In this document: positions 25,469 through 40,400 of the stretch, piece by piece
How the letters are laid out: each line of letters begins with the position of its first letter
How positions within the stretch are numbered: the stretch's first letter is position 1
Position numbers and translations under genes: made by a program
Notes under the pieces: generated by a model
Seen by the model: only the letters and a program-made list of their open reading frames with translations
Databases searched by the model: none
Told to the model about the DNA's origin: nothing
Origin: Mercenaria mercenaria
Lineage: Eukaryota; Mollusca; Bivalvia; Venerida; Veneridae
NCBI RefSeq assembly: GCF_021730395.1
Contig: NC_069371.1
Coordinates: 71,764,001 to 71,828,000 of the forward strand
Direction of reading: 5' to 3'
DNA: 64,000 bases

Positions 25469-28400
25469 AGTAACTTTGCACCGACACATTTATAGGTCAT
25501 ATGGTGACTTTCCAGCTTTGATGATGGGTGAAAACCCCAGGTGCCCCTCAGTCCATTATTTCATCACGAGTGGGCACATTGGTAGAACCACCGATATTCC
25601 GTAAGCCAGCTGGATGGCTTCCTCGCATGAAGAATTCAACGCCCCGAGAATATTCCGTTCCTCCGTTAATCAAGTGGCAAGTCCCTCCATTATGACAATA
25701 AAGCGGACTCGAGTAATCGGAATTTTATCCATTTTGGCAAGATAATAAAACAGAAAATATTAATATTTAATATATTTTCTCATTCGAAATTTCAAGTGTT
25801 TGCTGTTATCTTTGCCAAGTAGCGACATTATTGTGACAGAGAGCAAATAACCACTGCATAACAATGATGAAATTCTGACACAAATGATCGTATATTTAGA
25901 ATAAGGTAACTAAGGCCTCACTGAGTCACTAATGTAATTAGGCATGAAAACTTCCAGTACTATTACCTTGTTTCGGAATGTGAGATGGCCACAAAATTGC
26001 TTTCCGCACATTTATGTCCGATTGTTATTAATGCTGTGTTTTACATAAATGAAATCATCACAATCTGTGCAATTTCCATGGCATTATATGTCATGAAGAT
26101 AACAACAAAAATTTGAGGCAAAAAAATATAAAGTAAATTCTTAAAAGTGGCCTGGGTTTAGGTCTAACTTTAATCCGATTCCGACATTTTAACACTGATG
26201 ATCTTGTTTGACACATTTCAAAATCTGAACATCTCAGGGAATTATGACAACCAAAAAATAACAGAGCCCTCATTCGAGCGAAATTTAAATGAAGATTGCT
26301 CAATGTAATGTTAAGAAGTATTTTTCTTTAAAAAAATCTTACCTATTTGTTCACAGTTTGATCCCATCCATCCGTCAGCACAACTACATGTATATCCTGC
26401 TCCTCCATTTATTGAGTTACATGTTCCTCCATTATGACAATATAGAGGGCTTGAACAATCTGAATTGCAAACATATAAATTGATTAGTCAATAGCGTTTG
26501 ACACACAAAACACCTTTCTTTAAAAGTACCTTTCTATATAAATATTAAGAATAAGCAGTTATATACCTTTCCAGTGTCTGATCAACCTGTGAGTTACAAT
26601 ACCATGTATTGAACAGTACAAATAAAGCTGTGATATTTCATTGATTTGCGATAAACGACTCTATAATTAAATACAAACGATCCAGTTACCTATTTGTTCA
26701 CAGTTAGGTCCCATCCAACCATTAGCACAGCTACATGTATATCCTGTTCCTCCGTTGATCGAGTGACAGGTCCCTCCATTATGACAATAAAGCGGACTGG
26801 AACAATCTGAATGTATACATAATATCTTTTTTGTAAAATAACCTCACCATTGATATCGTAAATTCTTATAGAACGCAAGTCAAATAAAACACGAATCTGT
26901 AACTAAATTTCCTTCCGATGGTAAGCTATAATTTTGTCATTCTGTTTTGAAATTCATTTATTTGTTGTTTGTTGTCTTTAACTTTGCACCGACACATTTA
27001 TAGGTCATATGGCGTCTTTCCAGCTTTGATGGTGGAGAAAGACCCCAGATGCCCCTCCGTGCGTTATTTCATCACGAGCGGGCACATGGGTAGTACCATC
27101 GACATTCCGTAAACCAGCTGGATGGCTTCCTCTCATGAAGAATTCAACACCCCGAGTGAGGATCGAACCCACACTAATGAGAGGCAAGTGATTAGAAGTC
27201 AGCGCCCATAACCACTCGGGCACGGAGGCCCCTGCAATTACTTCTTTTAGGAAACAGAAATCTATATAACCCTGGAATTACTGCTGCGTAAATCGAGATG
27301 GTAAAATACAAATGAAAATGATTTTCAATATCTGAAATACATTCACAACTAGCAAAACAAAAAATGTCTGTTTGTCCCAAGTTAAAACTTAACCACTTAT
27401 TTGCGCATCTTCAGGCTTTTACAAAATAGAGAACGGGGGAAGCAACTGTTTGTCTATAAGTCAAATGAGTCATATCAAGTCAAACCGTTGCATGTATCTC
27501 ATGTTTCTTCGTTGTGACTGTAGAGTTTTAATGAACTATGTATTACATTTTTCATTTTAAAAAAGAAGAAACAGCTTGTTACCAATGAGTTCACAGTTAG
27601 ATCCCATCCAACCATCAGCACAGCTACACGAGTATCCTGTCCCACCATTAATCACGTTACATGTTCCTCCGTTATGACAATAAAGTGGACTGGAACAATC
27701 TGAATGTATCCATTATATCTTTTTCTAAGATAACCTAATCACTGATTTCGTAAAATGTTACAGAACGCAAGTCAAATAAAAGACGAGTCTATAACAAAAT
27801 TTCCTTCCGATCGTAAGCTATAATTTTGTCATTCTGGTTTGGAATTCATTTATTTGTTGTTGTTTTTTTTTCTGTGTGTGTTTAACTTTGCACCGACACA
27901 TTTATAGGCCATATGGCGACTTTCCAGCTTTGATGGTGGGTGAAAACCCCAGGTGCCCCTCCGTGCATTATTTCATCACGAGTGGGCACCTTGGTAGAAT
28001 CACCGATATTCCGTAAACCAGCTGGATGGCTTCCTCGCATGAAGAATTCAACGCCCCGAGAATATCCCGTTGCTCCGTTAATCAAGTGACAGGTCCCTCC
28101 ATTATGACAATAAAGCGGACTCGAGTAATCTGAATTTTATCCATTTTGGCAAGATAATAAAACAGAAAATATTAATACTTAATATATTTTCTTATTCGAA
28201 ATTTCAAATGTTTGCTGTTCTCTTTGCCAAGTAGTGACATTATTGTGACCGAGAGCAAATAACCACTGCATAACAACGATGAAATTCTGATACAAATGAT
28301 CTAAAATTTAGAATAAGGTAACTAAGGCCTTACTGAGTCACTAATGTAATTAGGCATGAACATTTCCAATACTATTACCATGTTTCGGAATGTGAGATGA

Positions 28401-31400
28401 CCACAAAATTGCTTTCCGCACATTTACGTCCAATTGTTATTAATGCTGTGTTTTATATAAATGAAATCATCACAATCTGTGCAATTTCCATGGCATTATA
28501 TGACATGAAAATAACAACAAAAATAAAACTTTGACGAAAGAAAAATTATAAAGTAAATTACTGAACAGTACAAATAAAGCTGTGATATTTCATTGATTTG
28601 CGATAAACGACTCTATAATTAATACAAACGATCCAGTTACCTATTTGTTCGCAGTTAGGTCCCATCCAACCATCAGCACAACTACATGTATATCCTGTTC
28701 CTCCGTTGATCGAGTGACAAGTCCCTCCATTATGACAATAAAGCGGACTCGAGCAATCTGAATTTTATCCATTTTGGTAAGATAATAAAACAGAAAATAT
28801 TAATACTTAATATCTTTTCTCATTCGAAATTTCAACTGTTTGCTGTTATCTTTGCCAAGTATTGGCATTATTGTGACAGAGAGCAAATGACCACTGCATA
28901 ACAATGATAAAATACTGATATAAATGATCTAATATTTAGAATAAGGTAACTAAGGCCTTACTGAGTCATTAATGTAATTAGTCATGAAAACTTCCAGTAC
29001 TATTACCATGTTTCGGAATGTGAGATGGCCGCAAAACTGCTTTCCGATTGTTATAAATGCTGTGTTTTATATAAATGAAATCATCACAATCTTTGCAATT
29101 TCCGTGGCATTATATGTTAGGAAAATAACAACAAAAATAAAACTTTGAAGTAAGAAAAATTATAAAGTAAATTCTTAAAAGTGGCCTGGGTTTAGGCCTA
29201 ACTTGAATCCGATCCCGACATTTTAACACTGATGATCTTGTTTGACTCATTTCAAAATCTAAACGTCTCAGGGAATTATGACAACCGAAAAATAACAGAG
29301 CCCTGATACGAGCGAAATTTAAATGAAGATTGCTCAATGTAATGTTAAGAAGTATTTTTCTTGAAAAAAATCTTACCTATTTGTTCACAGTTTGATCCCA
29401 TCCATCCGTCAGCACAACTACATGTATATCCTGCTCCTCCATTTATTGAGTTACATGTTCCTCCATTATGACAATATAGAGGGCTTGAACAATCTGAATT
29501 GCAAACATATAAATCGATTACTAGTCAATAGCGTTTGACACACAAAAAAAAAACCTTCTTTAAAAATACCTTACTATATAAGTATTAAGAATAAGCAGTT
29601 ATATACCTTTCCAGTGTCTGATCAACCTATGGGTTACAATACTATGTACTGTCAGTACAAATAAAGCTGTGATATTTCATTGGTTTGCGATAAACGACTC
29701 TGTAATTAAATACAAACGATCCAGTTACCTATTTGTTCACAATTAGGTCCCATCCAACCATTAGCACAGCTGCATGTATATCCTGTTCCTCCGTTGATCG
29801 AGTGACAGGTCCCTCCATTATGACAATAAAGCGGACTCGAGCAATCTGAATTTTATCCATTTTGGTAAGATAATAAAACAGAAAATATTAATACTTAATA
29901 TCTTTTCTCATTCGAAATTTCAAGTGTTTGCTGTTATTTTTGCCAAGTATTGGCATTATTGTGACAGAGAGCAAATGACCACTGCATAACAATGATAAAA
30001 TACTGACATAAATGATCTAATATTTAGAAAAAGGTAACTAAGGCCTTAATGAGTCACTAATGTAATTAGGCATGAAAACTTCAGGTACTATTACCATGTT
30101 TCGGAATGTGAGATGGCCGCAAAATTGCTTTCCGATTGTTATAAATGCTGTGTTTTATATAAATGAAATCATCACAATCTTTGCAATTTCCGTGGCATTA
30201 TATGTCATGAAATAAACAACAAAAATAAAACTTTGAGGTAAGAAAAATTATAAAGTAAATTCTTAAAAGTGGCCTGGGTTTAGGCGAACTTGAATCCGAT
30301 CCCGACATTTTAACACTGATGATCTTATTTGACACATTTCAAAATCTAATTGTCTCAGAGAATTATAGCAATCGAAAAATAACAGAGCCTTGATACGAGC
30401 GAAATTTAAATGAAGATTGCTCAATGTAATGTTAAGAAGTATTTTCTTGAAAAAAAAAATCTAACCTATTTGTTCACAGTTTGATCCCATCCAACCGTCA
30501 GCACAACTACATGCATATCCTGCTCCTCCATTTATTGAGTTACATGTTCCTCCATTATGACAATACAGAGGGCTTGAACAATCTTAATTGCAAACATATA
30601 AATCGATTAGTCAATATCGTTTGACACACTAACATCCGTTCTTTAGAAGTATCTTTCTGTACATAAATATTTAAAAAGTATTAAGAATAAGCAGTTACAT
30701 ATCCTTCCAATGTCTGTTCATGAACAGACCTTTGGCTTTCATTAGCATGAGTTGAATAGTACAAAAATGATGCGGTATTTCAAATAATGTACGAGAAACA
30801 GCCCTATAATCAAATTAAAATCAATCAAGCTACCTATTTGTTCACAATTAGATCCCATCCAACCATCCGCACAGCTACATGTATATCCATCTCCTCCGTT
30901 AATCAAGTGACATGTCCCTCCATTATGACAATAAAGCGGACTGGAGCAATCTGAATTTTATATATTTTTGGTAAGATAATGAAATAGAAAATATTAATAC
31001 CTAATATCTTTTCTCATTTCCTGCTGTTATCTGTTTCAAGTATTGACGTCAATATAGCAGAGAAAGGTAGCCATTTTATGCAGTCCATATAATAAAACAC
31101 ATCAGCGATACAAATCTGACCTTAAATCAAACCGAGCCTGCAACATTTTCGTTTCTGTCGTGTTGAGCAACCTGTGAAGTTTCCACTTTTTTCTTTTATA
31201 AATAATTCAATAATTCCAATATAGTAAATTATGCCACAATGTATCAATCACTGCTGTAATAAAACATGAATTTGTGCGGAATATTGTTACGTCTTGCACT
31301 GTCTCAGTTTTTCTTAATCAAACTATTAGCACTAACACAAGTTACCACACAGTTCTCAGCTCTCAAATTAACTTATTATGTGGCATATTATATTGAAACT

Positions 31401-34400
31401 GTGATGTTTCAATAAAGTATTACGATGATTATTGATGTTGCATTTGACAGAAATAAAATGATTACACTGTGTCCAATTTCCATCGCATTGTAAGTCATTA
31501 ATTTACAAAAAGAGCAACAAGTAAGAAAAATTGTAACATTATTTTCAAAAGTAAATCTAGTTGATCTAACTTTCATAACGAAATTTAGATCAAGTACCGA
31601 CATTTTCATCTTTGATAATTTTGCTTGACACATTGAAAAATCTAAAATACTGTACGAAAAAATATGGCCCTCAGAAAATCAAGAGCTGTCAGATGACAGT
31701 GCGCTCGACTATTCGAAGAACTGATTGAAGAATGGAGTCAAAATATTTCCATAGATTTTCAGACAAACGAAAAAATGGATTAAACAAAAAAATGTTCCTG
31801 TTCATGTGGATTTCGATTAGGCTTGCACTAAATGGCCATGTGTGACCATGATGGCAAATATGTTAAGTTATATGCTAGGCAAAATATGGAGTTGTATGAA
31901 AAATTTAACTAATTTTCAAGTCCAAAAAGGGTCATAATTCAGTCAAAATAGTTCACAGAGTTATGTACACTTGCCTATAGATGGAAATCATGTTGATATA
32001 CTAGTGTTAAAAGTTTCAAAGCCACTGTTCAAATAGTTTTGACAAAATTTTCAAAGTCCAAAAAGGGCTATAATTCAGCCAAAATAATTGCCAGAGTTAT
32101 GTACTCTTGCCTACAGATGGAAATCATAATGAACAAGAAATATCTTTAAAAATGATGGTCGGCGAATTGTAATACGAAAAGAAATTTATGAATTTTTCAT
32201 CTAACATTCATCTTTCATCTAACATTTTGCAAAACTAAACACCGCACTTTAACAATTTAAATGGTTCTCTTTTAATTTTTCGCAAAGGTTTCGTAGGGTT
32301 GCAATTTTGTTTCGTTTATCCTTAGACGAATAATTACAGCAGTAGTTTGATGAAGATTCATGAAGCGGTTCATGAGAATAGGTCATTAAACGTGTTTATA
32401 TTTTTAGCTAAATTGGTCCCTACCCCCATTTGTAACAAAATAGCAAGAGACCTTACGATATTGTTACACATCGAGTTTGATAAAATCCCATTACATTTTA
32501 GTGGTTAATGCGAAGAAAGACATATCTACTTTTAGCTATAGTGGTCCCTAATAGGACCCAAGTTCCTATATAAATTAATTTGGAAGAGGACCTTATAATG
32601 ATGCTACAGACCAAGTATGACCAAGATCCACCAATCTGTTCATGAGACGCTGTATAAAGGCATTTCTTGTTTTAGCTCTAGCAGCCCCTAAAAGGGGTTA
32701 AATGTCCCAGCTGAACAAAGTTGGCTGCGGGCCTAATAAAGATGCTACAAATCAAGTTTGATTAGAATACATGAGAAAAAGTCAATTAAAGGATTTTTTG
32801 ATTTATTATTTTTATTTATTTCTAAAATAGGCCAACTGATCCCGCTTTAACAAGTGCATATTCACTATCATGAATCTTTGGACAATGACGTCACACCTAT
32901 AAAAAGGTGAAGGTCAAGCAAAACATACAAGTGTAATTATTTCAATATTTCTGTTTCATAAGCAATGTTTGACCGTAGTCATATCACATAGATAAACTGT
33001 ATGCAGCGTACCTTCATTTCAGTGTAATGGGATTCAGTCATTATATAGCATATATATAATAAAACAGATTTCAACTGAGTTCAGTATTTGCATACCATAC
33101 TAAAGAAAGATATTCATATATAATAAATCAGTTAAATAATTTATAACAAATATATCAAAGCAAACAAGTACTCATTTTAATATGCAATTTGAATAAGTCA
33201 CAAAAGCAGGAAACTTTTTCATATACAGACGACAATTGTAACAAGGAAAATCTTTTAAAAAGCACTTCTCTACATAAAAGACTCTTATCACACCCTTATT
33301 CATGTGATACGCAGACCGTATTCAGCTCTTTCTTTAATTTGATATATGTTGGTATTTGAACAGGTTTTTATCATATTTATTAAACTTACTTATCATTTTG
33401 AGATATATCAATATTTTTGCTAAATATACTGAGCCAAAGTTAGCTTTAAAACTGTGAACAGCGTCGTTTAGGATAAACGCTTTGCCTACATTTCACTCAG
33501 CGTAGCACAATCAACAGAGTGAAAGAAATTGACACTCTCGTCCAATCAGGCAGAGTGTTGCATAAATCTTCCATTTTGATAAATTATCTATAATGCGTTA
33601 TCAAGTAGTTTGATTTGCTAACTGAAGTCACGTGGCATGGGTAAACGAAAACGAATTTAGACGGCGTCGCCGAAAAACAAGTGTTTAAAGTTTACAAGCA
33701 ATATGTCAAATAGTCTTGACAAAACATATACGAAAACAGAACCAATTTCCAAGTTCAAAAAGGGCCATAATTCAAAAAAGATGACAGAGTTATGTATTCT
33801 TGCCTATTGATAGAGACTATAATACTGAACAAGATATAAAAGTTTCAAAGCCATATGTCAAACACTTTACACAAAATATAAACTGGTACGAAAAACTTAA
33901 CCAAGATTTCTAAGTCAGAGGGGCCATAATTCAGCCAAAATGCTTGATGGAGTTATGTGTTCTTGCCTACAACTGGACGGTGTGATGGTAAATGAGTGTT
34001 GAAAGTTTCAAAGCTTTATCTCAAAAGACTTTGTCAAAATATAGACTGGTACGAAAAACTTAACCAAGATTTCTAAGTCAAAAAGGGGCAATTATTCAAC
34101 CAAAAGGCTTGATGGAGTTATTTACTCTTGCTTATAACTGAACATGGTGATGGTAAAGAAGTGTTGAAAGTTTCAAAGCTTTATCTCAAAAGACTTTGTC
34201 AAAATGTGGACTGGTACGAAAAAACAGGGTGTGACGCCGACGCCGACACAGACACCGGCGCCGACGACGTGGTGAGTAGGTTAGCTCTACTTATTCTTCA
34301 AATAGTCGAGCTAAAAACGGAAGAGTCATTATAGCCAAATTTAAATAACAGTTGTTTTGAAGTAATGTTAAGAAAAATTTTATTGGAAAATGACAATTCA

Positions 34401-37400
34401 CCTTATTCTGCCATTTTATGCAGTCCATATAATGAAACATATCAGCGATACAAATCTGACTTTAATAATTCAATAATTCCAATATAGTAAATTATGCCGC
34501 AATGTATCAATCACTGATGTAATTAAACATGAACTTTTGCGAAATATTGTCACGTTTTGGAATGTGAGGTGGCCTCAATTTTTTTTAATCCAGCTATTGC
34601 CACTAACACAAGTTATTACATAGTTCTCAAATTAACTAATTATGTATGTATTTATCGTCGTTCTTGTTATTTGAATTAAGATCTTCGTACACTGTGCACG
34701 TACAGCACAGCTGTACTTCTAGGTATTCATGCGTATTATTGGTTATATATATAAAGTATTTGTGTAGTTATTGTGGTCATTCGAGGTAAAACAGGTTTAC
34801 ACTGCATCACTCCCCACCCCCCCCCACCCAAATGGTTATAAAAAGTACGCATAAATATTTTCTTTTTTTTTTGGAGTCATAGCTTCAGACCGTGTTATAT
34901 TAGCCAACGTTTGACAATAAACGTTGTGGATTAGATATTAAGAGAAACTATCAGAATTTAAGAGGTTTACTGGAACAGATGTTGTGTAACTTGTATCTGA
35001 TCTCATAGTTTTTATCTGAAATTAACAATTTTTTCATCTGTTTCAGATTAGATATTTATCATTTTGTCTATTGTTTTTTTTCAATATTATATTTGGTGAA
35101 CGCACGTTTTGGAGAGTGTGAAACGATGTACAAACTGTTTGGCGAGTCTATCAGCTGTCGATGTTAAATGCCGTCGTTAATGTGTGAATGGCTACAGCCG
35201 CAGAATGAGTGTGTCGGCGATACAGGACATTACCAGAATTTTTTCTCATACTTGATGTTATAAGTGCAGAGACACAGTATTCGCTTGTTGCAAGTGATTT
35301 TTTTTTCAGTATCGTCGATTTGTGTGAATGAAATGTATTTATTGATGCAGTTAGTAAATCTGTTGTTTACCACTCCTACAACGTGTTTTTTCCTTTTTTG
35401 GTATTTCCATTTTGGATAAGATATCAAATCTAAAAGTTAGTACGATAAATTATTTATGTTTGTCTGAATGAAATGAAAGAAAACATAAGGCATATTATAT
35501 TGAAACTGCGATGTTTCAGTAAAGTATGTACGATTATTATTGATGTTGCATTTGATTGAAATAAAATGATTAAACCGTGTCCAATTTCCATCGCATTGTA
35601 AGTCATTAATTTACCAAAAGGGCAACAAGTAAGAAAAAATGTAACATTATTTTCAAAAGTAAATCTAGATTGATCTAACTTTCATACCGAAACTTAAATC
35701 AAGTCCCGACATTTTTACCTTTGATAATTTTGCTTGACACATTGAAAAATCTAAAAAACTGCACGAAAAAATATGGCACTCAGAAAAAAAACGGAACAGT
35801 CATTGTAGCGAAATTTAAATAACAGTTGTTTTGAAGTAATGTTAAGAAAAATTTTATTGGAAAATGACAATTCACCTATTTCTTCACAGTTTGATCCCGT
35901 CCAACCGTCTGCACAGCTACATGTATATCCTGCTCCTCCGTTTATTGTGTTACATGTCCCACCATTATGACAATAAAGCGGACTGGAGCAATCGGAATTT
36001 TATACAATTTTGGTAAGATAATGAAATAGAAAATATTAATACCTAATATCTTTTCTCATCTAACTTTCATAACGAAACTTAAAACAAGTCATGAAATTTT
36101 TACCTTTGATAATTTTGCTTGACAGATTGAAAAATCTAAAATATGGTACTAAAAATATGGCACTCAGAAAAAAACGGAACAGTCATTATAGCGAAATTCA
36201 AATAACAGTTGTTTTAAAGTAATGTTAAGAACATTTTTATTGGAAAATGACAATTCACCTATTTCTTCACAGTTTGAACCCGTCCATCCGTCTGCACAGC
36301 TACATGTATATCCTGCTCCTCCGTTTATTGTGTTACATGTCCCACCATTATGACAATAAAGCGGACTGGAGCAATCTGAATTTTATATATTTTTGGTAAG
36401 ATAATGAAATAGAAAATATTAATACCTCAAACTTTTTTCTCATTTCCTGCTGTTATCTGTTTCAAGTATTGACGTCAATATAGCAGAGAAAGATGACCTT
36501 TTGCGAAATATTGTCACGTATTGGAATGTGAGGTGACCTCAGTTTTTCTTAATTCAGCTGTTAACACAAGTTACTACATAGTTCTCAAATTAACTCATTA
36601 TGTGACATATTATGTTGAAATTGTGATGTTTCAGTAAAGTATGTACGATTATTATTGATATTACATTTGATTGAAATAAAATGATTAAACTGTGTCTAAT
36701 TTCCATCGCATTGTAAGTCATTAAGTTACAAAAACAGCAACAAGTAAGAAAAATTGTAACATTATTTTCAAAAGTAATTCTAGATTGATCTAACTTTCAT
36801 AACGAAATTTAAATCCTTTGATAACTTTGCTTGACACATTGAAAAATCAAAAATACTGTATTAAAAGTATGGTCCTCAGATAAAAATAACGGAACAGTCA
36901 TTATAGCGAAATTTAAATAACAGTTGTTTTGAAGTAATGTTAAGAAATATTTTATTGGAAAATGACAGTTGACCTATTTCTTCACAGTTTGATCCCATCC
37001 ATCCGTCAGCACAGCTACATGTATATCCTGTTCCTCCGTTTATTGTGTTACATGTTCCTCCATTATGACAATAGAGGGGACTTGAACAATCTTAAATGCA
37101 ATCATATAAATTGATTAGTCAATATCGTTTGACACACTAACATCCGTTCTTTAGAAGTATCTTTCTGTACCAATAATATTAAATAAGTATTAACAATAAG
37201 CAGTTACATATCCTTTCAAAGTCTGTTCAACCTGTTGCATACAATAACATGTGTTGAACAGTACAAATAATACTAAGGTATATCAAGTAAGAAACGAGAA
37301 ACAACTCTATAATCAAATTAAAATCAATCTAGTTACCTCTTTGTTCACAGTTAGGTACCATCCAACCATCAGCACAGCTACATGTATATCCTGTTCCTCC

Positions 37401-40400
37401 ATTGATCAAGTTACATGTTCCTCCATTATGACAATATAAAGAACTTGAACAATCTGCATAAACATATATGAATAAAAAAAATTTTCAGCTTTAATGATAT
37501 TATCATATCATTTCCAATCTTAGTTATTGAAAACAAATGCTTTAGTGTTTACTTATTTATTTTACCTTGATCTTGACGATAATAAAAAGATTACTTGGAT
37601 CACTTTCTAGTCCGCTTCCCGGAAAGGCCAGTACTTGTGTATAATAAGAAGTCATAGTCGTGACAACACTGGCACTCGAATCTTCAACCTATGAGTTCAG
37701 CGGTTGATATTTAACTTATAACCCACCACAGCTCTAAATGTATTAAAATAATATGCCACTGCGCCCCTCAATAAATTAAACTTATACGCCACTGTGTTCC
37801 TCAATATATTAATAAATACATAGCGTCAGCAATTCAATAGTTGATTATATTACAAAAAAAGTGTTATTACTCCCTATAACGGCGTGTTTGATTTGTTACA
37901 AAATGTACAAGAAGGACTAACCAATATTTTCACAGTTGCTGCCCATCCAACCATCAGCACAGCTACATGCATAGTCTGCTCCTCCATTTGTAGTGGAACA
38001 TGTTCCTCCGTTCTTACAATACACAGAACTAGTGCAGTCTGAAACAAGAACAAAAATCAAATTTGTTGAGTATTTTCATATTTTATAGCTACAAATGTAC
38101 CTTTGATTCTCATTTGTACTTGGTGGAAGGGATAAATATGTATATTCTGCTTGCATCTGAGCTGCATTAGTTATACATTCATTCCTTACTCAATGTTAAT
38201 TATATATATTTCTTTGTTTCTACAACGTAAATAAACAAAAACCAAATCTTTTAGAGCTTAATGTACGCCATGTTCATCGGCGAACATGTTCGTGCGCTCT
38301 TCCAAAGCAAATAACAATGTCGGGCTGAAACAAAATTTATTTTTACATTAAACATGTTCATCAAGATACAGATACAATTCATGAAGTTCATTTGTATCCT
38401 GTTTCTCTATTAAAACATTCACAATCTTAGAACAGTGAGGCTTTTTTATAAGTTCAGAGTTAGGTCCTAGGCAACTGTCAGCACATCGAATGCATTTCTC
38501 CAGTTACTGAGCCACATACTGTCCTAATCTTACAGCAGTTTAAAAATGTATCGTTATATATATTCTATAATCATTACATCGTTGAGATCCTTAAAATGTA
38601 TAATCATTGTGGTTGATTTCTGCTAGTTTGATCTGGCATGTTGGCGCCATCCAACGCTCCATCAAGCCAACATGCCAGAACGACAAGTAGTTAAAATCAG
38701 CCACTTATGATAAAGTGACTGAAAACATTGAACTGTCTCACTTATCGGTGTTCGATATCTCACTGAAAACAAACACATACCTTCCATCTATTGTAGTTTG
38801 GGTGGGTGTGTATGACAGTTTCAGTTGCGCGATAAAACTTATAAAAGAATAATATACAAATACAAATAACACTTATATAACCCAAGGAGTAATGAATCGG
38901 ATGTCATAGCGGCAATTCAACGTCATAATTGACGTCATAATCTTCTCTTATCGGTCCGCGCTACAACCGTTCTTTATCGCAGAATATACAAAGCTTGATC
39001 TCTTTCATTGTTTAACTGACAATCATATCGCGTTAGAATTGTTAATTCAAAACTGTTTCTTTGTTCTTTATTGTGTCTGACTAGTAATATGTATATTTCG
39101 GCGTTACGTCGTTCTGTCGCTCCATGATAAGTTGAAAATAATACATGTTTCTTATTTTTTGGTTTAAACATATTCAATGCGTCGTTATATTATGCATATT
39201 ATGTAATACAAAAAAATTGTATATGTATATATCAAACGAAATGGATTGAACTGGAAGCAAGATGCTTATATAAGTTCCATTCCATTTTTTTGTGAGCTAA
39301 TTTGTATTCAGGCAATCCCTCCACAACTTACGAAGAGCAATATCCTGCCGGTGAAACAAATTAATCTTATGTACCTATTTGTTCACAATTACTCCCTGTC
39401 CAACCGTCAGCACAGTTACATGTATAGCTTGTCCCTCCATTTGTAGTGGAACATGTTCCTCCATTTTTACAATAGACAGAACTTGAACAATCTACAATAA
39501 AAGAAATTAAATCAATTAGTTATAGATTAATCTTACATATAAGAATCAAAAATAAAAATGTATAGGTAGATGCAGTTAGTAGTATTCTAAAAATAAAATT
39601 TGCATCAATAAAGATAAGAGTTTATTCTTTGTTAAAATAGTTCTAAATCTTAAAAGGTAAATGTAGAAATTCAATAATAATAATAATGATAATAAGAAGA
39701 GAAATAAAATTTATACCTATAATTATACTTAAAGTGGTGCTTGTGTGACTTCCTCCCTTTTTATTTTTATTCCTGACTCATGTTTAAACAGAATTTATTT
39801 TAATGAGACTTTTACGTTGAAAATGTATGTTGCCCCCTTGGAAGGGCAGTTATGCTTGAGAACCTGGCTCGTAAGTGAAGACTGTAGCGCGTTTGTATTT
39901 AGCTTCCAGGGTTATATTTATAGGGCGGATCAGCATGTATAATTATTCAAATATATAGAACCAATAATCTTCTTCGAGCCATCACAATAGTAAGACATTT
40001 TGTTAAAAATGCACTCAACATTCGTTGATAAATGACGTTTAGACAACAATGACACCAAGGAAAGTAGGGGGTCATGTATCTTCCATGAGAGTTTTTTGTC
40101 TGGCATGTGAACATTTTGAACCTATTCAAAAAGAAATGACAGCTATGGGTATGAATACGTGCGAAATAAGGGTTGTTTACTGAAAATGCTTTAATTCTCA
40201 TTGAAAATGCTACCAAAATTTCAGGTATCGATACTTAATTAAGAAATAATTTATAGCAAAATAGTGTTTTAACACTATTTATGCACGATGGACGGTACTA
40301 CGTCGGGTGTAATAATTTCACGAGGGCGCAGCCCGAGTGAAATTATTTGTACGACGTATTACCGTGTGAGTGTATAAATAGTGTTAAAATACGGTTTTGT

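Larger units (their letters stand above)
24291..28129. repeat. 2.42-kb tandem duplication inside the EGF array
   Basis: Exon 19-V1-exon 18-V2-remnant 2 aligns with exon 16-V3-exon 15-V4-remnant 1 at a nearly constant offset of about 2412-2420 bp, introns included. Sequence differences are scattered single bases and small indels, so the event is fairly recent. Confidence 0.85.
26340..30960. repeat. ~1.09-kb two-exon tandem units in the EGF array
   Basis: Exon pairs 17+16, (deleted)+14, 13+12 and 11+10 share flanking introns. Offsets are 1089 bp (13 to 11), 1105 bp (12 to 10) and 1088 bp (14 to 12). The unit containing exon 14 has lost its left exon. Confidence 0.8.

Noticed and set aside
34128-34334. 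Asp/Ala-rich frame (DADADTDTGADD)
   Set aside because: Arises from a GACGCC-type simple repeat at the end of an interspersed element.
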